Origin: Heliocidaris tuberculata | Taxonomy: Eukaryota; Echinodermata; Echinoidea; Camarodonta; Echinometridae | Reading direction: 5' to 3' | Assembly: GCA_025618425.1 (NCBI GenBank) | Contig: CM046846.1 | Span: 25,109,107 to 25,173,106, forward strand | DNA length: 64,000 nt | In this document: positions 22,101 through 43,669 of the stretch, piece by piece | Numbering within the stretch: the first letter of the stretch is position 1 | Layout of the letters: each line of letters opens with the position of its first letter | Position numbers and translations under genes: made by a program | The notes under the pieces: model-generated | Told to the model about the DNA's origin: nothing | Seen by the model: the letters and a program-made list of their open reading frames with translations, nothing else | The model's database searches: none

Positions 22101-24065
22101 CTAATCAATATCCTTTCCTCTCTACATATCCTGTCATTTCATTTTCTTTTTATCCATCATCTTCTGCTTTCCATCTTTGCTTTTAACTTGTGTTATATTA
22201 TTGTTTCCTTTTATCATCTTTTTTTCATCTTTCCTTATGTTAATCTTTATCCTTCTCTCATTTTGTTATATTTCCTTAATCTTTTCTGTTTTTTATCCTT
22301 TCATTTTTCTTTCAATCTTTCCGTTCATTACGTTATTATTTTATTCAATTTATCATTTCCTCTTCCATATTTTCTTATGTTGCTCTATATCTTTATCCTT
22401 CTTCGCTGGGCCACCAGTGCCAGTGCCAGTGCCAGGGGTCAGCACGCAACCCGTGAGGAGAAAGTTAACCTAGCCTGTCCCGGCCTGAGTCAGGGTCAGA
22501 CTTAGGACAGTCCGAGACAGGGTTGATGAAAGAAAGACTAAATAATCTGACTTAAACTCTTACATGGGACTAATTACTCAAGGGAGCTCCACCGCCACCG
22601 CAGTACGGTTAGGCGGTGGACAGCGGTACGCGGTGGCGGTGGAGCTCCCTGGATCGAGTTACCGCCCATACGCCGGTAACAGTGACTAGCATGACTAGTA
22701 ACACTAACCATGCTAAAGTCACTTATACATGTACAAGCTTATCTGAAGATAACCTTGTTGTTGTTGTTGATTAGTGTTTTATGGTAATCTGTCAATTTTG
22801 ACTATTATCACCAACTATATATATATATATTTTTTTAAAAACAAAATTTAATCATTTGAATAATATAATTGATTTCTCTCTTCTTTTTTTGTATTTTTTT
22901 TAAAAGTTATTATATTATATATATTTATATATATATATTTTTTTTTTCTTTAAAGATAAAATAGTATCATGCCAGGTTACCGAGTCCTGTCGGTTCTAAA
23001 TTGGCACCGTCCTGACAAACCTGCTCGTGTTTTGTACGAAGGTTTCTCGGAAACAAGTTTCCTATGTCTCTTGTACTCAGACTAGCTCTTTTATGGGTGA
23101 ATAGGCTTCAATAGCTATTGTGTGTATCAGCAGGCCCTTTTCCAGGCTAGATCATTCATACCACTCATAGCGACTTTACTATACTTCGTGTGTAGACTCT
23201 AGGCAGTCATCCACCTCGACACTTTCAAAACACCACTGCACAAAAGTCACCAACATTCACTCATAATCGGCATTTAATTTACAAGAAACGGCACCAACAT
23301 ATTCATGAAATACAATAAATTCAACTCACCGATGTTGGAAAAGATAATTTCGAAAATGAAATCCGTAATTTACTGTCACTTCTGGCGAAACGGGGTATCG
23401 CAAGTCATGATGTACATTTCCTGATCGCCGCGAGCGGGGATTTCTTAGGTTTTGGACATGATTTTGACTTTGGATTTTGCTGGAAATATCAGAAGTTCTT
23501 CCTAACGGCCATTTAAGGTAGGAAAGAGATTTTAAAGCGCTGAATTTGAAAGGAAGTATTTTAAACATTTATCTTACTTTTCCCCCCATACCTTAAGTAC
23601 ATGCGATAGAAAATGACTAGTATTTTTGCATTCGTCCCGCGTAGTGGTCAGCATGGTCAGTATGACCACTATACACTATACGTGGTGTGATTCATACAGC
23701 ATTACAGGAGAGGAAAATAATTATTAAAATTTCACTTTCAATTCTGAATCCCCTAATTTGTGGCACAGTAAGAGTGGAAGAGTCCATGAATCAGGTAATC
23801 TAGCAAATTTAAGAAAATTAAATCTTTCTTAGAGCAAATTTGTTGTCTGTTTTTGACTGCTGCAACAGTGAATGTTGGACACAGTCCCACATAGGCAAGG
23901 GCCCATGATGAGTGTGCTAAAGTGTAACAGGTCATAGGTCTATATGGGACTAGCATTCATAATCATATACTCATTCCATTGTCGATTCAAGCATGCATTT
24001 AACAAACTCACCGATGAAACTTGATGTAATGCCGAGGAAAGATGCAATGGCTTTATTGTTGCCAT
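12092..24065 (-). CDS. LIAS: Lipoyl synthase, mitochondrial (nine exons, C terminus missing)
   Basis: Radical-SAM enzyme that inserts two sulfurs into protein-bound octanoyl groups to make lipoate in mitochondria. Coding exons: 24012-24065, 20613-20800, 19826-19919, 16953-17033, 16227-16383, 15295-15343, 14369-14497, 13793-13938 and 12092-12274. All have GT-AG borders and compatible phases, giving 360 residues. Exon 1 encodes a mitochondrial-type leader starting [11 protein letters not shown]. The auxiliary-cluster cysteines are C114, C119 and C125 ([12 protein letters not shown]). The SAM-cluster cysteines are C145, C149 and C152 (CTRGCRFC). [28 protein letters not shown] and the RSSYK serine motif (355-359) are all present. 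The closing exon (about 12 residues in animal homologues) was not found. Reading through the last donor would add Gly-Glu and 13 unrelated residues before a stop. Two partial exon duplications lie in intron 8. The identification is certain; the 3' end is incomplete. Confidence 0.96.
12249..12616. repeat. Local tandem duplication across the start of LIAS exon 9
   Basis: 12249-12422 and 12450-12616 are diverged direct copies. The first contains the acceptor and opening bases of exon 9. In the second, the acceptor CAG (minus strand) reads CGG, so that copy of the exon start cannot be spliced in by a normal AG. Confidence 0.8.
12624..12962. mobile_element. TA-flanked mariner-like foldback MITE, 339 bp
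   Basis: It begins CAGTGTTTCCAAGAAAAA, ends with the inverse (TGGGATACACTG), and is flanked by TA. The inverted repeats exceed 70 bases and continue inward (around AAAGCTCTGCTTCTCTTC and its complement), so it is nearly a full palindrome. It lies in LIAS intron 8. Several apparent ORFs here are shadows of the palindrome. Confidence 0.88.
13170..13494. mobile_element. hAT-like foldback MITE in LIAS intron 8
   Basis: Second copy of the GGGGTGTTTCATAAAGCTG family at 6434. Flanks AGGTATCA (left) and AGGTATCT (right) look like an 8-bp target-site duplication with one mismatch, as for hAT elements. Confidence 0.85.
13625..13681 (-). pseudogene. Partial duplicate of the 3' end of LIAS exon 8
   Basis: On the minus strand this reads [19 protein letters not shown], a diverged match to the end of exon 8 ([19 protein letters not shown]). 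It is followed by a consensus donor GTAAGTC in the same phase. The duplicated unit is about 13592-13680 against 13755-13845 and includes the neighbouring intron sequence. No acceptor is visible on its upstream side, so it looks like a pseudo-exon. The genuine exon 8 donor (GTATTA) is weaker than the one in this copy. Confidence 0.75.
14640..14770. repeat. Dispersed repeat fragment (gtgcccc... type)
   Basis: A degenerate segment (GCCCCCCTTTTGAAACCCAAGTG... GTGCCCCCTTTC) resembles 42340-42550 and 56143-56320. It is probably a fragment of one interspersed repeat family; the class is not identified. Confidence 0.55.
14772..15163. mobile_element. TTAA-type MITE (GGTAACTTTG family), in LIAS intron 6
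   Basis: Inverted-orientation copy of the element at 4064-4454, recognised by GGTAACTTTGTGGAGGCTTGAT at one end and CAAGCCTCTACAAAGTTACTAAATCAC at the other, with TTAA at 15164-15167. Confidence 0.82.
16030..16212. repeat. (AAAT)n microsatellite, probable retroelement tail
   Basis: About 160 bases of nearly pure AAAT repeats follow a 'gaggctaccctgggtaaaaaagacaaat' segment typical of the 3' end of invertebrate non-LTR elements. It ends only about 10 bases from the LIAS exon 5 donor (16221-16226). The retroelement origin is inferred. Confidence 0.85.
17072..17494. mobile_element. piggyBac-like MITE, in LIAS intron 3
   Basis: Inverted-orientation relative of 4526-4932: CCCTTTCAGGACATG at the left, CTCGAAAGGG then TTAA at the right. 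It lies within 40 bases of LIAS exon 4 (16953-17033). Confidence 0.85.
17826..18756. mobile_element. Composite DNA element with GT(A/G)ACCCTCCACCAC termini
   Basis: The left end GTAACCCTCCACCACAAAAT and the right end (inverted GTGACCCTCCACCACAAAAC) continue as inverted repeats for about 33 bases through GACCAATAAGTCA. The foldback at 18071-18279 is inserted inside it. It sits in LIAS intron 3. The superfamily is not assigned. Confidence 0.75.
18071..18279. mobile_element. Foldback MITE with GGCCCGAATTCACAAAGG termini
   Basis: A perfect-looking terminal inverted repeat (GGCCCGAATTCACAAAGGAG) with AAACCATGGTTTAAAC near the left arm. It is nested in the element 17826-18756. A second copy lies at 20840-21030 in LIAS intron 1. 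Confidence 0.88.
19283..19783. mobile_element. TA-flanked mariner-like MITE, 501 bp, in LIAS intron 3
   Basis: Left end CAGTGTGAGTCAATAAAAAG and right end (inverted) CATTGTGAGTCAATAAAAAG are flanked by TA. It ends 42 bases from the donor of LIAS exon 3 (19825). Confidence 0.85.
20044..20100. repeat. C-run/T-run/G-run cluster
   Basis: A poly-C run, a T-rich linker and a poly-G run lie in sequence and could form a C:G stem or a quadruplex. Length is likely polymorphic or mis-assembled. It is in LIAS intron 2. Confidence 0.8.
20840..21030. mobile_element. Foldback MITE, second copy (GGCCCGAATTC), in LIAS intron 1
   Basis: Inverted ends GGCCCGAATTCACAAAGGAG and TTTGAGAATTCGGGCC match the element at 18071-18279. 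It begins only about 37 bases upstream of the LIAS exon 2 acceptor (20801-20803), in the region where the branch point would lie. Confidence 0.88.
21790..22405. repeat. Degenerate pyrimidine-rich tandem repeat
   Basis: Loose repetition of CTTATGTTACTCTTTAT-type and TTTATCCTTCTATCAT-type units over about 600 bases. The hydrophobic Phe/Leu/Ile-rich frames here are artefacts of T-rich DNA. It lies in LIAS intron 1. Confidence 0.7.
22581..22650. repeat. GC-rich perfect hairpin
   Basis: The 21-base arm AGGGAGCTCCACCGCCACCGC starting at 22581 pairs perfectly with its complement ending at 22650, leaving a 28-base GC-rich loop. It stands out sharply from the AT-rich surroundings in LIAS intron 1. 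It may be a short foldback element. Confidence 0.85.
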
Positions 24066-24661
24066 TTTCACAAATCTATCTTCAGAGTTAAAGGAAGCGG
24101 AGACGTCTTTAATTCTTATTGCGTAAACAAAAATTGCCTGTAATATGTGAAGCAAGCGGTGCGGTATCGTCTTTCAATATACTACGGTATCTTTAAGTTG
24201 ATTTTTGTATAATATTTATTTGCTGTGTAATATAAAGTTGAAGAGATCAGTGGCGAAGATAGGCCTACATAGAAATCTCTGTCGTTGATGAATTATGGTA
24301 AGGTAGTAATTTATGGTAAATTTTATATTCGGTCAAAAGTCATTAACTCAAATTTACGAGATTATGCAGTCGCCTAATTTTCCTGTTTTGCCATAAATGG
24401 GGATAATCATAGACACCGTATACCGTACTGTTATTTCCAGAGAGAAAAATAGTCACAAAATTTAGATTGAATTAATCACGTGATGATCAGAAAAGAGCAT
24501 TTCTTCAGATCAGGAGGAGCGCGCGTGCTAGCTGACGGTGGAGGGCTAGAGCACAAACTTTTGACCAATGACCACCCTCTGTCCGAAGAGACGTATCACG
24601 ATAAAGATTCTACTTTTTCTTCTAGGATTTCTCAAACTATTTCACTCAAGCATTTGTAACG
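24066..24661. promoter_or_regulatory. Divergent LIAS/TMEM144 promoter region
   Basis: The start codons of LIAS (24065, minus) and TMEM144 (24662, plus) point away from each other and are 596 bases apart. With both 5' UTRs inside this span, the promoters must be close or shared. No TATA box is evident at a convincing place. Bidirectional control is inferred from geometry only; a distant 5' non-coding exon for either gene would weaken it. Confidence 0.55.
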
Positions 24662-36609
<11,948 letters not shown>

Positions 36610-36708
36610 TAGGTGCTAGCACCTTTCACTGAGGTACTGCCATTGAATTACAATTGTTGCTATAATTGCCTTATGATACAACAGCTAAGGTGGTACATAA
36701 TGGTACTA

Positions 36709-36885
36709 CAGTGGAAGCTTGATATAAAGAGATCTAATATTATGAAATTCCTGATATAACAAGGTAATTTTACTGGTCCCAGGTCTTTATGTTCTTTTGT
36801 TTTTTTACCCTGATATAAGGAGATTCTTGATATAACAAGGTAATTTCTATGGTCCCGAGGTCCTCATTATAGTGAGTTTCCACAG
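36709..36885. mobile_element. TA-flanked pogo/mariner-like MITE, 177 bp, TMEM144 3' flank
   Basis: Left end CAGTGGAAGCTTGATATAAAG and right end GAGTTTCCACAG are flanked by TA. It lies 100 bases after the TMEM144 stop, probably inside the 3' UTR. Related copies are at 45447-45622 and 49978-50156. Confidence 0.87.
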
Positions 36886-39329
36886 TACATTGTTTACTTA
36901 GTTTAATTAGAGCAATCAGCTCTACAAGTTATTAGAGGAATAATGTGTACTGCCATTTTCATTGTTGCCTTTGTGGTTGCATTAAAAGTACATGTATAAT
37001 GAGTGCAATTTACTGATACCTGTTTCGGATGTTGTTGATATAGATGACTTGTAAATATGAATTAGTAAGGGAAAGCCATATTTGTTAGAATCTGTTGTGT
37101 AGGAATAATATGAAATATATATTGCAACTCAGTGTTTTAAAGGTTTGAACTTTATATTATCACATTTGGAATAATTCATAGTTTAAACTTATTTTGTATC
37201 TATATGAACTATATGAAACATGTAGAAGCACTCAGATATGTCTTATAAAGGGAATGACTATATATATGCTGCATAAAAATACTTATTCACTTTCATTGTG
37301 ATTTGCTAAAGTACAAATGTATGTGTGTAGACTAGGATGTAAAGTGCTTTATATATTTAACATTCTACGTTTATATACCTCAGTGATGATGTGTGAATGG
37401 ATGTGTTTTCTAAATCTTTTTCTATTTTTCTATCAAAACTTTATTGTGTGATATTGACCTTGTATATACATTATTCAAAATAATGTGCCATTCAAATCAA
37501 CTTTTAAGTACTGTTTTCTATAGTTTTGCATAAATTTGTCATATATTGCAGATTTTATAATTCAAATTTCATTCAGATCACAGGGTAATTTATTGATACA
37601 AGTATTTTGATAATGTTCTAAACTTAAGTGTGAGACATTTGCAAATGAAACTGCTCAATCAATTAGAGCAAATAGTATGAAAATGGTACAGATAATAAAT
37701 TATTAAAAGCAATAATCAAGTGAAATATTTCTCATAAAAATGAAATCAGGAGAGAATTAGAGCTCATTTTGTCTTGCCAGACTGAGAGTGTTCGTGTTTG
37801 CTGAAAGGACTATTCTTTGTGTCGGTGGCAAATTGCCTCACACGAACAAAGTAGGGTGAGAATTACGTTGCTCATACAGGCAATCTAATAAGCCAGTTCA
37901 TAAATAGTAATTAGTACATGGTACAAATGACCATGAAATGACCAAAATTTGTATGTGCATGTGTACTTGCTTTAGTGGATGCACTACTTGTTGAACAATT
38001 AAAATCAGACTGGTGTGCACGTCATGTCGCGCACACTGAGAAAGCGTATAAAGGTCAATTGTACTCGTTACAAATGACCTTTATCTACACTTGCGCAGAT
38101 TGTAATTATGAACTGGCTTATTGATAAACTTGATTTTACAACGAAATATGATGGTAGGCAGTGGACCATAGTCCCATCAATATGTATGAATTTGTAAAGC
38201 TTTGCCATGTGGGAAATTTACACTGACATATTACTATTCTCCTGTCAATGTCGCACATTCACTGTTCACAGTGTGCGTTTAAGTAAAGGTATACCGATAC
38301 AATTGTAGTTTAAGCTTCTACCAACCTTAAATTTTTTGTTAGCAAGCTTTCGTCCACTCCTGTGGACTTCCTCAAGCCAAGTAATCAGTCACACTGTTTC
38401 TAATTGCTGTCTGCTGTCTTGCGATCACTGGACCGAAGATATGTGACAATAAATAACCTGAGTCCCTGTTCAGTGTAGGATTAATTCTCTTTATACAGAT
38501 ACAGATATACAGATGCAGATGTGATATGTTGTGGATATACAAGATGGACTCTAGAGTCAAGTGATGCCACAGTACTGGTATTTCTTTTTACAAAAATACT
38601 TCTAAATAAGACATTAATCCTAATATTTCTCAGAAGTTTACTCTTCTCATGCTGAAGGTGTTTTTGAATGTTTCAGGATGCCTTGAAAATACCTGAAACT
38701 ACCTCTAAGTAGAGCCGCCGTCACGGCCCCTCCTAGATATGCGGGTTTTCAAGAAATAAATTGAAAGTATTCTATGTAACATTACATGCGACTGTAGTAT
38801 CAGAAGCAATCCTTTTGTAATGATATTTTGGGGCGATATTTTGTCATAAGCACGAATATAACAAGTAAACAATTTAATACTGTGATGTGGAATGTATCAC
38901 TTCAAAGAAATAATTCTGAAATATATATGAATATATTGTTGGTAATAAAATAGAAGAGCAATCATTAATGAATGTTGTTCATATCATTGTATTCTGTTTA
39001 ATAAAGCATGAAAATGTTCAGTGAATTTTTTTAAAATCCTATAATCCCAGTTCTCCCACACATTGCATCCTAAATTCATTGATAAGTATACTCAAATAAG
39101 TAAACATTTGTAAAGAAATTCTCCATGTTATATGTAATTCATTTCATTAATCAAATCCTGATGTATTAGGACTATCAAAAAACAAAATGTATCAAAACAA
39201 AGCAGCATAGGTAAAGCATAACTATATGAAATAAAATTTATAGTATCAGAAGACAAAAATGAAGCAAAACAGGAATTTATGAATAGTTGCATTTGATAAT
39301 TTTGCTCATTATCTCTTTGAAAAATGTGA
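36886..39329. other. TMEM144 3' UTR and downstream flank; no gene seen
   Basis: AT-rich sequence without a credible coding frame. Candidate AATAAA signals on the plus strand occur near 37,695, 38,945 and 39,000, so the 3' UTR may be long. A GC-richer stretch near 38.0 kb (GTCATGTCGCGCACACTG) is not explained. Confidence 0.6.
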
Positions 39330-39333
39330 TTAA

Positions 39334-40239
39334 AGGGGAAGTCCACCCTGATATAAAGTTGGCTTTAAAAGAAGCAGAAAAATTAAAGAAATAGATCAAT
39401 GAAGGTTTGAGCAAAATCCGATAAGAAATAGAAAGTTATGAATTTTTGAAGTTGTAATCAATCAAACACAAGTTGGCAATTCTGTGACGTATCTTGCGAG
39501 CTCCTCTCCAATTTAGCCTATCCAAAAAATCATTAACTTCCGTCTTCTCTAAAGAAAATATTCTATCATACATGCACCTTAGATATAGTCATTGCTCATA
39601 TGTTTTTACACCAAATCTGTACCCTTTCAAGACAATTGACCACATTTTGTGGTTTGGCTCAATAACTTTTAATTCAGAGCCCTAAAAAATATACCAGACT
39701 CATGAGTAGAAAGAGCAAAATTTCTGCACACACTGTGTTCATTTTTGTTGCATGATTAAATTGCATTTGATGCTAGGAATTTCAGAAAGTCGTATAAGCT
39801 TTAAAATCCTTAAATTGGCAACACATGGAGAGGTTCAAAATCATTGTTTTTTATCAAAATTTGCACCTTTTTCAACTTTTCGCCAATTCTTTTAATCATG
39901 TATATTGTTCTCAAAGACATTACCCCTTATTACAATCTTGTAGTACTAAAAGAAAAATATCATTGTTGCCAATTTGCAGAACAAAATGTGATCAATTTAG
40001 CCCTGAAATAATTCCTGTCCTGAAAGGGTTAAAAGAATTCCTTCATCAAAAACTAAGAAAATAATTTATGAGATTTTCTTTTCATGAGCAAATGGGAGAG
40101 GAGCTTGCAAGATACATTACGGATTTGCCAATTTGTGTTTGATTGATTACAACTTCAAATATTCATAACTTTCTTATTTCTTATCAGATTTTGCTCAAAA
40201 TTTCAATAATCTGTTTCTCTCATTTTTCTTCTTCATGGA
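39334..40239. mobile_element. DNA element with long inverted arms, carrying a nested MITE
   Basis: About 39340-39510 (GGGGAAGTCCACCCTGATAT... CTTGCGAGCTCCTCTCC) is the inverse of about 40083-40225 (GGGAGAGGAGCTTGCAAGAT...). TTAA is at 39330-39333. The right terminus is cut off by the tRNA-like sequence. The piggyBac-like MITE at 39622-40028 is inserted in its middle. Confidence 0.75.
39622..40028. mobile_element. piggyBac-like MITE, nested copy
   Basis: CCCTTTCAAGACAATTGACC at the left and CCTGTCCTGAAAGGG at the right followed by TTAA; the left TTAA is mutated. About the same length as the copy at 4526-4932 and orientated the same way. Confidence 0.88.
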
Positions 40240-40257
40240 GAGTGGCAAAGGTCGTTA

Positions 40258-40334
40258 GTGCCAGGCTGGGATCCGAACCCCATAACTTGTGATCTACAGT
40301 CCGGAGACTTAATCCACTTGACCACAACACCCCC
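40258..40334 (-). repeat. tRNA-derived sequence (SINE head or tRNA pseudogene)
   Basis: On the minus strand an RNA polymerase III A-box-like TGGTCAAGTGG (40314-40324) precedes a B-box-like GGTTCGGATCC (40269-40279, one mismatch to GGTTCGANTCC) by about 35 bases. Between them is GACTGTAGATC, resembling the anticodon arm of tRNA-Tyr (GTA). The acceptor stem does not pair well, so it is more likely the head of a SINE or a pseudogene than a working tRNA. Confidence 0.6.
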
Positions 40335-41427
40335 ACATCATCCATGAAAATAGATTTCTAGTATCTTTTACCTAGGAGATAATTATTTACAGAATATTAA
40401 AAATGTAATCTATAACATAAGCACAACTTGCATATACATGTAAACTACTAAAGTCTTCCTCATGAATTCATTCATTTTCAAAACAATACATAAACATGAT
40501 TATCCTCAGAACAATAATTTGCAGCATAAGTATAGTCCTGTATTAAAAACATGTATTTGATTCTAGAAATCTCTATGAAGTCTCATTTACATGAAAATAT
40601 TAACAAAAAACTCCAATAATTCGCACCCTGAGCATATGCCAAGTACTAGAATTTGGTGCTTACTGTAAATTCATCCTATTTCTCAGGAACAGTTTGGCAG
40701 AAGTACTGTGTAAAAAAGACCATTTAAACATAGAATAGATCCCATAACTGAGAAAATCTATGTCGAGATATTTAAAGTAAAAAGTTTTGGGGGTTCTACA
40801 TGAACAAAGTTTGAGAAAGTTTTTTATCTTTCACTTTAAACCTGTTAACAGGTTTAATAAATCACTAACAAAATGAATCCAGTTTTAAAACTAACAGGCC
40901 TAAGTGATAGGTTCTAATTCAATATCATGTAAGACCTAATTTGTAACGGAATGTTTTTGGCAGTATTAGGCATTTTGGAGAGTAAAGGGAAACTGAAGGC
41001 ATTTGTGTTGAAGTTAAAAACATCTCAATTCAGTTGGTAGAAAAGACCATCTACAAGGCAATATTGTGGAAACCCCCTAATTTTGCTGCTGTAACAGAGA
41101 AATGTTTGGGTAGTTCTAGGGAAGGGAAAGGAAAACTACCCCCCCCCTCCCCACACCCCCATGCCACAAACTTTTTGAGCAATACTCAAGAATGAACCTT
41201 CAGAAGTTGAATGTGCACTTTTAGTGAGTTGTTTCGGAATGACATCGGTTATGAAGTACATTGCCCGGGAATAAATTTTGCAATGGAGGAGAATGATTTG
41301 TTTCAGGTAGAAAACAAGGAGTCATTCAGAGTCCAAACGAAACACTTAACACTTAGATTATTGGGCAAGATTTGCCATCCGCGGCATGTAAGGGGCTAAG
41401 GCAGTTGGTATTGAAGTAGATAACGTC
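40335..41427. other. Intergenic stretch downstream of the ACSF2-like gene
   Basis: AT-rich sequence with a C-run near 41141-41158. The part adjoining 41428 should be the 3' UTR of the minus-strand ACSF2-like gene. No other gene seen. Confidence 0.55.
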
Positions 41428-42997
41428 TTATTTCAGTTGAGCGCTGACTGTTTCCTGGAGCTTGAACTTCTGGACCTTGCCAGTGACTGTCAACGGGAAG
41501 GCATCCAGGAAAACGACATGGCATGGGATCTTATAGTGAGAAATCTGGTTGAAGAACATAGAAGGTATTATCAATTAGCACCTAAAGTACAACAACACAC
41601 TGAATTAAACTTCAAGATGCATAATTTAAAGTAAATTGGTAACTTTGTAGAGGTTTGATAAAACTGAATTAAACTTCAAGACGCATAATTTAAAGTAAAT
41701 TGGTAACTTTGTAGAGGTTTGATAAAATCTGAGCTGCCTGGCCCTACATGCATGTATGTAATATGGTGCAAAAATGAAGCCCAGTAAAAAAAAAAAGCAC
41801 TTGAAAATCATGTGCTTCACGAAAGTAAACATAATTATACAATTGACCGAAAATGCCAGACTAGTTCCCCCCCCCCCCCATAGACTGCAGTTTTAAACTA
41901 AAGCGTACCCCATTACAGTTTCATAAATGGCACTATTCAGTCATAGATATCTTAATAATAACATTGTATATTTGAAATCATTTCTATGCCTGGCTATTTA
42001 TTTATCCTTCTGAACATCATTACACAAGACAGATATCAAAATTCAACAATTTATTACATCAAGCCTCCACAAAGTTATCAATTCCCTTTTAAGCTGTCGT
42101 TTTTTCGCTGTTTTCTGGTGATCCAACATTTTCTCTGGTGATAATTGCTCCGGGCTTTATTCCATCAAAGATGTAGGGTTAGGGTTAGGATTAGGATTAG
42201 GATTAAGCATTGTGGTTGGTCCAGGGTTGAAGTTAGGAATTCAGTTGGTGTCGGTAATTGTCCCCGGTGCAGATGATGATGGAGCATGTGTCTTACAACC
42301 CCTACAATGTCTCACTGAACTGAATTTCCACAACTGGCCTGTGCCCCATGAAAAGCCAATTGGCATACCTCAAGTACACAACCCTAAAAATGTGCCCCTT
42401 TTTAAAAAAATTTCTTCAAAATACACCTGAAAATGTGATGATTTTTAATTTTGTTTTTGCTTGTCAGATTTTTTAAAAGTACATAGGCAATGGAAAAAAT
42501 TCTTTTTTTGGCTTGTCAGAGATTATTCGGTATTGTGCCCCCCCCCTACAAAATCCTGGATCCATCCAGAGACTCACTTCTCCTTGCAGAACTCTATGAT
42601 GTCTTCTTGTGTGAGCTCTTCTGCTGCCTTCACTCGGATGCAAGCCACCACTTTCTCACCAAGTCTGTCATCTGGTATCCCAATCACCTACAAAGAGATG
42701 CAGAGACAGAGAGAGAGAGAGAGCGAGTAACAGACAGACGAACAGAGAGAGAGAGAGAGAGACAAAGGGGTAAAGAGAGACGGTGGCAAAGACAGAGAGT
42801 GGCAGAGAAGTTGAGAGGTGGAGGGATAAAAGAAAGTAAGAACGAAAGAGATGAAAAGGTAGAGAGGGACAGAGAGACAGAAAGGGAGGGATAGATGGAT
42901 AGAAAGAGAGAGACATAGGCACAGAAATGTAGGGACAGAGAAAGGAAGTGAGAGATGGAAAGGTAGAGAAACAGGACCCACACATACACACACACAC

Positions 42998-43036
<39 letters not shown>

Positions 43037-43669
43037 AAAAATGTTGGGTTAGAGAGATAGAGGGAGAGAGATAGAGATAGAAATGGGTAACTGAAAGCAA
43101 TTTATTTCTTACATGCTTTCAGCACTATCAAAATAGGAAATTCCATCTTTCTGTCATGGGGATGATACATTATTTTGTATAACAAACTGGAAATACAGGT
43201 GTACATGTATTGTACACCAACACACATACAACTATACTACATAACAATCTCATCTGATCTATTTACTAATTAACATTCACACCTTCCATCACGTGGGCAG
43301 CGAATCCCACCAAAGAACTTATAGAAAGAATGGCTACATTTTCTTCTGGAACCAGAACCATGTGACTTTATTGTCAAGTTTATCCCCATGAAATATATAC
43401 TAAGATTGACATATTACAAGTGAAGTCTTCATACCTGAAATTTATGACCATTGCTCAAAATATTGCTGAAATACAAGGGGTACAATAAATTGTCATTTCC
43501 ACAGAATCTAACATATACCTGTACATCTTCTACTTTGGGATGTGTATGATGTATTTCTCGATCTCCACAGATAGATGTTCCTGCCTCCACTGATGATAAG
43601 CTCCTTGATACGACCTTCAATACGAACGTACCCATCCTCATCCATTGTGACCATATCACTGCCCGAAAG
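41428..43669 (-). CDS. ACSF2: ACSF2-like acyl-CoA synthetase, last three exons (partial)
   Basis: C-terminal part of an adenylate-forming medium-chain acyl-CoA synthetase; the animal ACSF2 family is mitochondrial. Exons on the minus strand are 43519-43669 (cut by the gap), 42578-42687 and 41428-41544 with stop TAA. Visible are [20 protein letters not shown] then [49 protein letters not shown] and the catalytic-lysine region [10 protein letters not shown] near the C terminus. Frame breaks: near NIY the frame seems to lack one base and another a few codons later. The donor after CKE-K (GAGAA|GTGAGT) leaves a phase that does not fit the next acceptor. These lie close to the gap and may be sequence errors. 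The first two thirds of the gene are missing. Assignment to ACSF2 rather than a sister family rests on the C terminus only. Confidence 0.82.
41600..41727. repeat. 64-bp tandem duplication at the end of a MITE
   Basis: The segment ACTGAATTAAACTTCAAGA(T/C)G through GAGGTTTGATAAA occurs twice in a row. It includes the left end of the TTAA-type element that follows. Confidence 0.88.
41631..42088. mobile_element. TTAA-type MITE (GGTAACTTTG family), in an ACSF2-like intron
   Basis: Diverged relative of 4064-4454: GGTAACTTTGTAGAGG at the left, CCTCCACAAAGTTATC and TTAA (42089-42092) at the right. The left end is duplicated. Confidence 0.8.
42340..42550. repeat. Dispersed repeat fragment, gtgcccc type
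   Basis: Matches the style and parts of 56143-56320 (GTACACAACYCYAA..., GCTTGTCAG..., GTGCCCC...). It ends about 20 bases from the donor of the 42578-42687 exon. Confidence 0.6.
42700..43085. repeat. GA-rich tract and (CA)n microsatellite
   Basis: GA-rich simple sequence (42700-42970) is followed by ACACACAC repeats (42980-43033) and more purine-rich sequence. It lies in an intron of the ACSF2-like gene. All overlapping frames are artefacts. Confidence 0.92.

Noticed and set aside
21787..22505. Hydrophobic Phe/Leu/Ile-rich frames that look like membrane proteins
   Set aside because: They are produced by a T-rich degenerate repeat within LIAS intron 1; no conserved motif and the opposite strand is the coding strand.
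41437..41634. 65-residue plus-strand frame
   Set aside because: Antisense shadow of the last ACSF2-like exon.
42668..43100. Several Ser/Leu/Cys/Val-rich frames
   Set aside because: They translate GA and CA microsatellites inside an intron of the ACSF2-like gene.
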